Positions 62,066-64,000 of a DNA stretch of 64,000 nucleotides are shown here, piece by piece. Position numbers and translations under genes: made by a program. The stretch spans positions 1 through 64,000 of the forward strand of contig JARLGV010000131.1 in the NCBI GenBank assembly GCA_031292555.1, in the 5' to 3' direction. This DNA comes from Fimbriimonas sp. (GTDB taxonomy: Bacteria; Armatimonadota; Fimbriimonadia; Fimbriimonadales; Fimbriimonadaceae). Under the pieces are notes generated by a model. The model was not told the DNA's origin. It worked only from the letters and a program-made list of their open reading frames with translations, and searched no databases. Each line of letters begins with the position of its first letter. Position 1 is the first letter of the stretch.

Positions 62066-63079
62066 TTAGCAGCCTGAGCACACGTCGCAGCAGGATGCGG
62101 CTTCGCAGATGCAGCAATCGCACGCGCAGTCGCTGCAGCAGTCGCAGGCGCACGCCTCGCAGCAGAAGCAGCAGCTCGGACGGGCGCCCTGGCGGTCGTA
62201 TCCGCGTGAAGTCGTCCGGATGCGCGACCGGCGGGCCATATTCAATTGCGTTTCGCCAAGCAAGATGGGAGCCAGGTTCGATCTCAGGCGAGACGCAAAG
62301 ACCATTCGGGTCGCTTCATCGATCGGCAGCGACCTCAGGCATTCCAGCATCGCCGCCTGCCACTCACGCAGGATGCATGTCGCCTGGGCACGGGAAGTTC
62401 CGGTGGCGGCCAAGGCGTTGAAGGTCCCCTTCTTTCGATCCTCTTCTACGTCCTGCATAGCGTCGACCAGGTAGGCGATCTTGCCGAACACGAAACCGAG
62501 GTCGGCCATCGCATCCACCGTCGCGCAATCTGCCCCCGCCTTGATTGCTCCGTGGCTAAACACCAGCCGGGTGGCATCGGCGGTCGGCTCCGCCAGTCGT
62601 TCCAGCGTCGGCGTGGCCTCTTTCTCCCGGTCGATCTGCCTCGACATGACGGCATACAGTTCCTTCACCGGGAACTGGAAGGCTACGAGCGAAAGCCCCG
62701 CCTTTCGGAACTCCCGTGAGTAGAGCCATCGCGCCAGCCGGTACACCTTCGACCCGGAATCCGCGATCTGATCGAGAACCTTGATCTGGGCTAGGACGAC
62801 GTTTGCGGTCGCCGCGTACTTCAGTGCCCATGGAATTTGGCTCCGCGACGGCAGGGAAAGGCAGTTTCTCGAACCGTACGCCGGGGCCAATGCGGCAGGC
62901 TGCGGCTGCAGCGCGTACAGCATTTCGCCCAGAAAGACCGCGTCGTAATTGAGCAGGACCCGCGCCTTCTGTCCGTACATTCGGCCGATCGTCTTGCACG
63001 TCCCGCAATAGTGAACACGCTGGAGCTCGATCTGCTCCGGGGTCTTGTTGCACGAACACGACTTCATTAATCCGAACAT
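62066..63079 (-). CDS. DUF5685-like protein with extreme Cys-rich tail
   Basis: A 337-residue, mostly helical protein. The N-terminus MFGLMKSCSCNKT followed by QRVHYCGTCKTIGRMYG and LNYDAVFLGEML matches the start of the DUF5685 family (YCGxCK-type Cys pair). AYLVDAMQDVEEDRKKGTFN in the centre resembles an Asp-rich motif of prenyl-synthase folds, but the function is unknown. The last 35 residues (CCFCCEACACDCCSDC and on) contain 17 cysteines, a metallothionein-like density. It may bind zinc, copper or an Fe-S cluster. The gene stands alone, divergent from the next one. Confidence 0.65.
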   Translation of the reverse strand: MFGLMKSCSCNKTPEQIELQRVHYCGTCKTIGRMYGQKARVLLNYDAVFLGEMLYALQPQPAALAPAYGSRNCLSLPSRSQIPWALKYAATANVVLAQIKVLDQIADSGSKVYRLARWLYSREFRKAGLSLVAFQFPVKELYAVMSRQIDREKEATPTLERLAEPTADATRLVFSHGAIKAGADCATVDAMADLGFVFGKIAYLVDAMQDVEEDRKKGTFNALAATGTSRAQATCILREWQAAMLECLRSLPIDEATRMVFASRLRSNLAPILLGETQLNMARRSRIRTTSRGYDRQGARPSCCFCCEACACDCCSDCACDCCICEAASCCDVCSGC

Positions 63080-63291
63080 TGCTGCCTACCTCGGTGAATC
63101 ACGATACCTAACCGAACCAAGAGTACATCGCTGCCATCGGCCCGAAAAGACCTTGCAGGAGGTTCACTTTTCGTTGCAGTGGACACAGGTCTCATCCCTT
63201 GTGCGTGGGGTTTGAGCGGGTTTGGCATTGACGCAGCGATGACCCTAAACTTACCGACTGGATGGCGCAGATCTATCATGAAAAAAAGAGA

Positions 63292-63320
63292 TTGGCGTTG
63301 GCGATGAACTGCCGTACAAT
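63292..63320 (+). promoter_or_regulatory. Promoter of the exported protein at the window end
   Basis: TTGGCG at 63292-63297 and TACAAT at 63315-63320 have a 17-base spacer. The ATG at 63332 begins 11 bases after the -10 box, so the transcript would have only about 5 leader bases. No ribosome site is seen between them. The remaining part of 63080-63291 holds no gene. Confidence 0.5.
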
Positions 63321-63331
63321 CATCCTAAGCC

Positions 63332-64000
63332 ATGAAGAGCTTACTTTCGGTCCTCATCTTCGTCTGCATGGCAACGTGCGCCCATGCACAGTACATTTTG
63401 TCATCGATGTCTGGAGGCTCTGCCTCAGTGGCGATGGGTTACTCCAATGTTAGTAACACCGGCCCCAACACACGAACGGCGGTTGGAGCCGGGAGCGTGT
63501 GCCATGCAAGCGGCGCCTTTACCTTCACTTGGACTTGGGTTGGCCCAGAGCCGGCTCCGCTAAACGCAATCGTGACCTATACTCCGAGCGGTTCGTGGGC
63601 GGGCGCCGCAAACGGGGGATCTTGCACGGACGGCATGGGGGATCCAGCGAATCCGCCTTCCGGAAATCCGCTGACTGGCCAAGGATCCTCGGCGACACAC
63701 TATGCGGTTAAGCCTGGGGGTGACACCGTCACCCTTACCTGCAACCCTACCGCTTCCAGCATTGGCGGAACCGCCGTGGCATCGCTCACGGCATCGATCT
63801 GTCCGGTAACTATCACCCTGGGCGGAACGATTCAGGACTCGGGCGGGCACGACGAATGCATGATCGGGAAAGGGATAACCGGCACGTTAAACGCCCAATA
63901 TCTGATCAGCGACTATAGCTGGACAATCGGTGGAAACATCTTTAAGTCCTACGTGGCGACTCAGGCCCAAGGTAAATTGTATTTGATCCAGCCATCGGAT
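63332..64000 (+). CDS. Exported protein of unknown function, truncated by window end
   Basis: An open frame from ATG 63332 to the window edge, 223 codons with no stop. A signal peptide is clear (MKSLLSVLIFVCMATCAHA, cleavage near residue 19). The rest is rich in Gly, Ser, Thr and Pro, with beta-strand character (SGAFTFTWTWVGPEP, GGDTVTLTCNPTASSIGG, TVASLTASICPVTITLGG-like repeats) and several Cys. It may be a surface or adhesin-like beta-sandwich protein. No family is recognised, and the C-terminus is outside the window. Confidence 0.6.
   Translation, partial: MKSLLSVLIFVCMATCAHAQYILSSMSGGSASVAMGYSNVSNTGPNTRTAVGAGSVCHASGAFTFTWTWVGPEPAPLNAIVTYTPSGSWAGAANGGSCTDGMGDPANPPSGNPLTGQGSSATHYAVKPGGDTVTLTCNPTASSIGGTAVASLTASICPVTITLGGTIQDSGGHDECMIGKGITGTLNAQYLISDYSWTIGGNIFKSYVATQAQGKLYLIQPSD

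Noticed and set aside
62085-62165. CAG/GCA-rich stretch that looks like a microsatellite
   Set aside because: It is the reverse complement of the Cys codons (TGC) in the DUF5685-like protein tail, so it is explained by coding content.
1-64000. CRISPR arrays, tRNA or rRNA genes, complete insertion sequences, phage integration sites
   Set aside because: No regularly spaced repeats, cloverleaf-like segments, transposase or integrase frames were seen on either strand by reading; a covariance-model search was not possible here.

Overview
The window looks like a chromosomal segment of a diderm, GC-rich bacterium, most likely of the Armatimonadota (Fimbriimonadia-like). The case rests on three things: two pseudopilins with the N-terminus [19 protein letters not shown] followed by [10 protein letters not shown], a form common in that phylum; a TonB-dependent receptor ending in Phe, which implies an outer membrane; and many secreted or sugar-active enzymes combined with a carotenoid glycoside pathway. 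This placement is inference; there is no rRNA gene in the window to confirm it.

Layout. 1-7.3 kb: a plus-strand operon of three flavin-dependent halogenases and a TPR-sulfotransferase, with two of the halogenases in tandem. 7.3-11.7 kb: two exported hydrolases and a GH13 enzyme. 11.8-14.3 kb: a GntR/LacI-type regulator, a pseudopilin and a small lipoprotein, preceded by a cluster of CCAAAA boxes. 14.5-19.5 kb: TonB receptor, YfiR-like periplasmic protein and a hybrid histidine kinase, apparently one signalling unit. 19.6-24.8 kb: a pectate-lyase-fold protein, a GH31 enzyme and an ABC-2 exporter. 24.8-28.6 kb: a TPR-PAS hybrid kinase and a GH5 enzyme. 28.8-35.5 kb: an aldo/keto reductase, then idi, crtB, an acyltransferase, a crtI-type desaturase, a cruF-type protein and a glycosyltransferase. 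These would make an acylated carotenoid glycoside.

35.5-43.3 kb: GNAT protein, PIG-L-family protein, a large unknown exported protein, a thioredoxin-TPR protein, GH16 and DinB. 43.3-43.65 kb: two copies of a structured intergenic repeat. 43.7-55.1 kb, minus strand: LacI regulator, pseudopilin and a small membrane protein, then a hairpin, then five genes each overlapping the next by 4 bp (GH-A-like hydrolase, exported unknown protein, GH38-like protein, unknown sugar-active-like protein, UroD-like protein). A perfect 18-bp-arm palindrome at 55064-55104 separates the regulator from a divergent sugar ABC transporter whose binding protein and first permease are fused. 59.4-61.8 kb: a HigB toxin, a HigA antitoxin fused to an ImmA-type zinc protease, and a second toxin-antitoxin pair whose toxin has a premature stop. 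62-64 kb: a DUF5685-like protein with a Cys-rich tail, and the start of an exported protein cut by the window edge.

The most interesting pattern is that 'regulator - pseudopilin - small anchored protein' occurs twice in the same order, both times translationally coupled. One copy sits directly beside a dedicated glycan uptake and degradation locus. It may be a surface system for finding or holding glycans that has not been described; this is a hypothesis.
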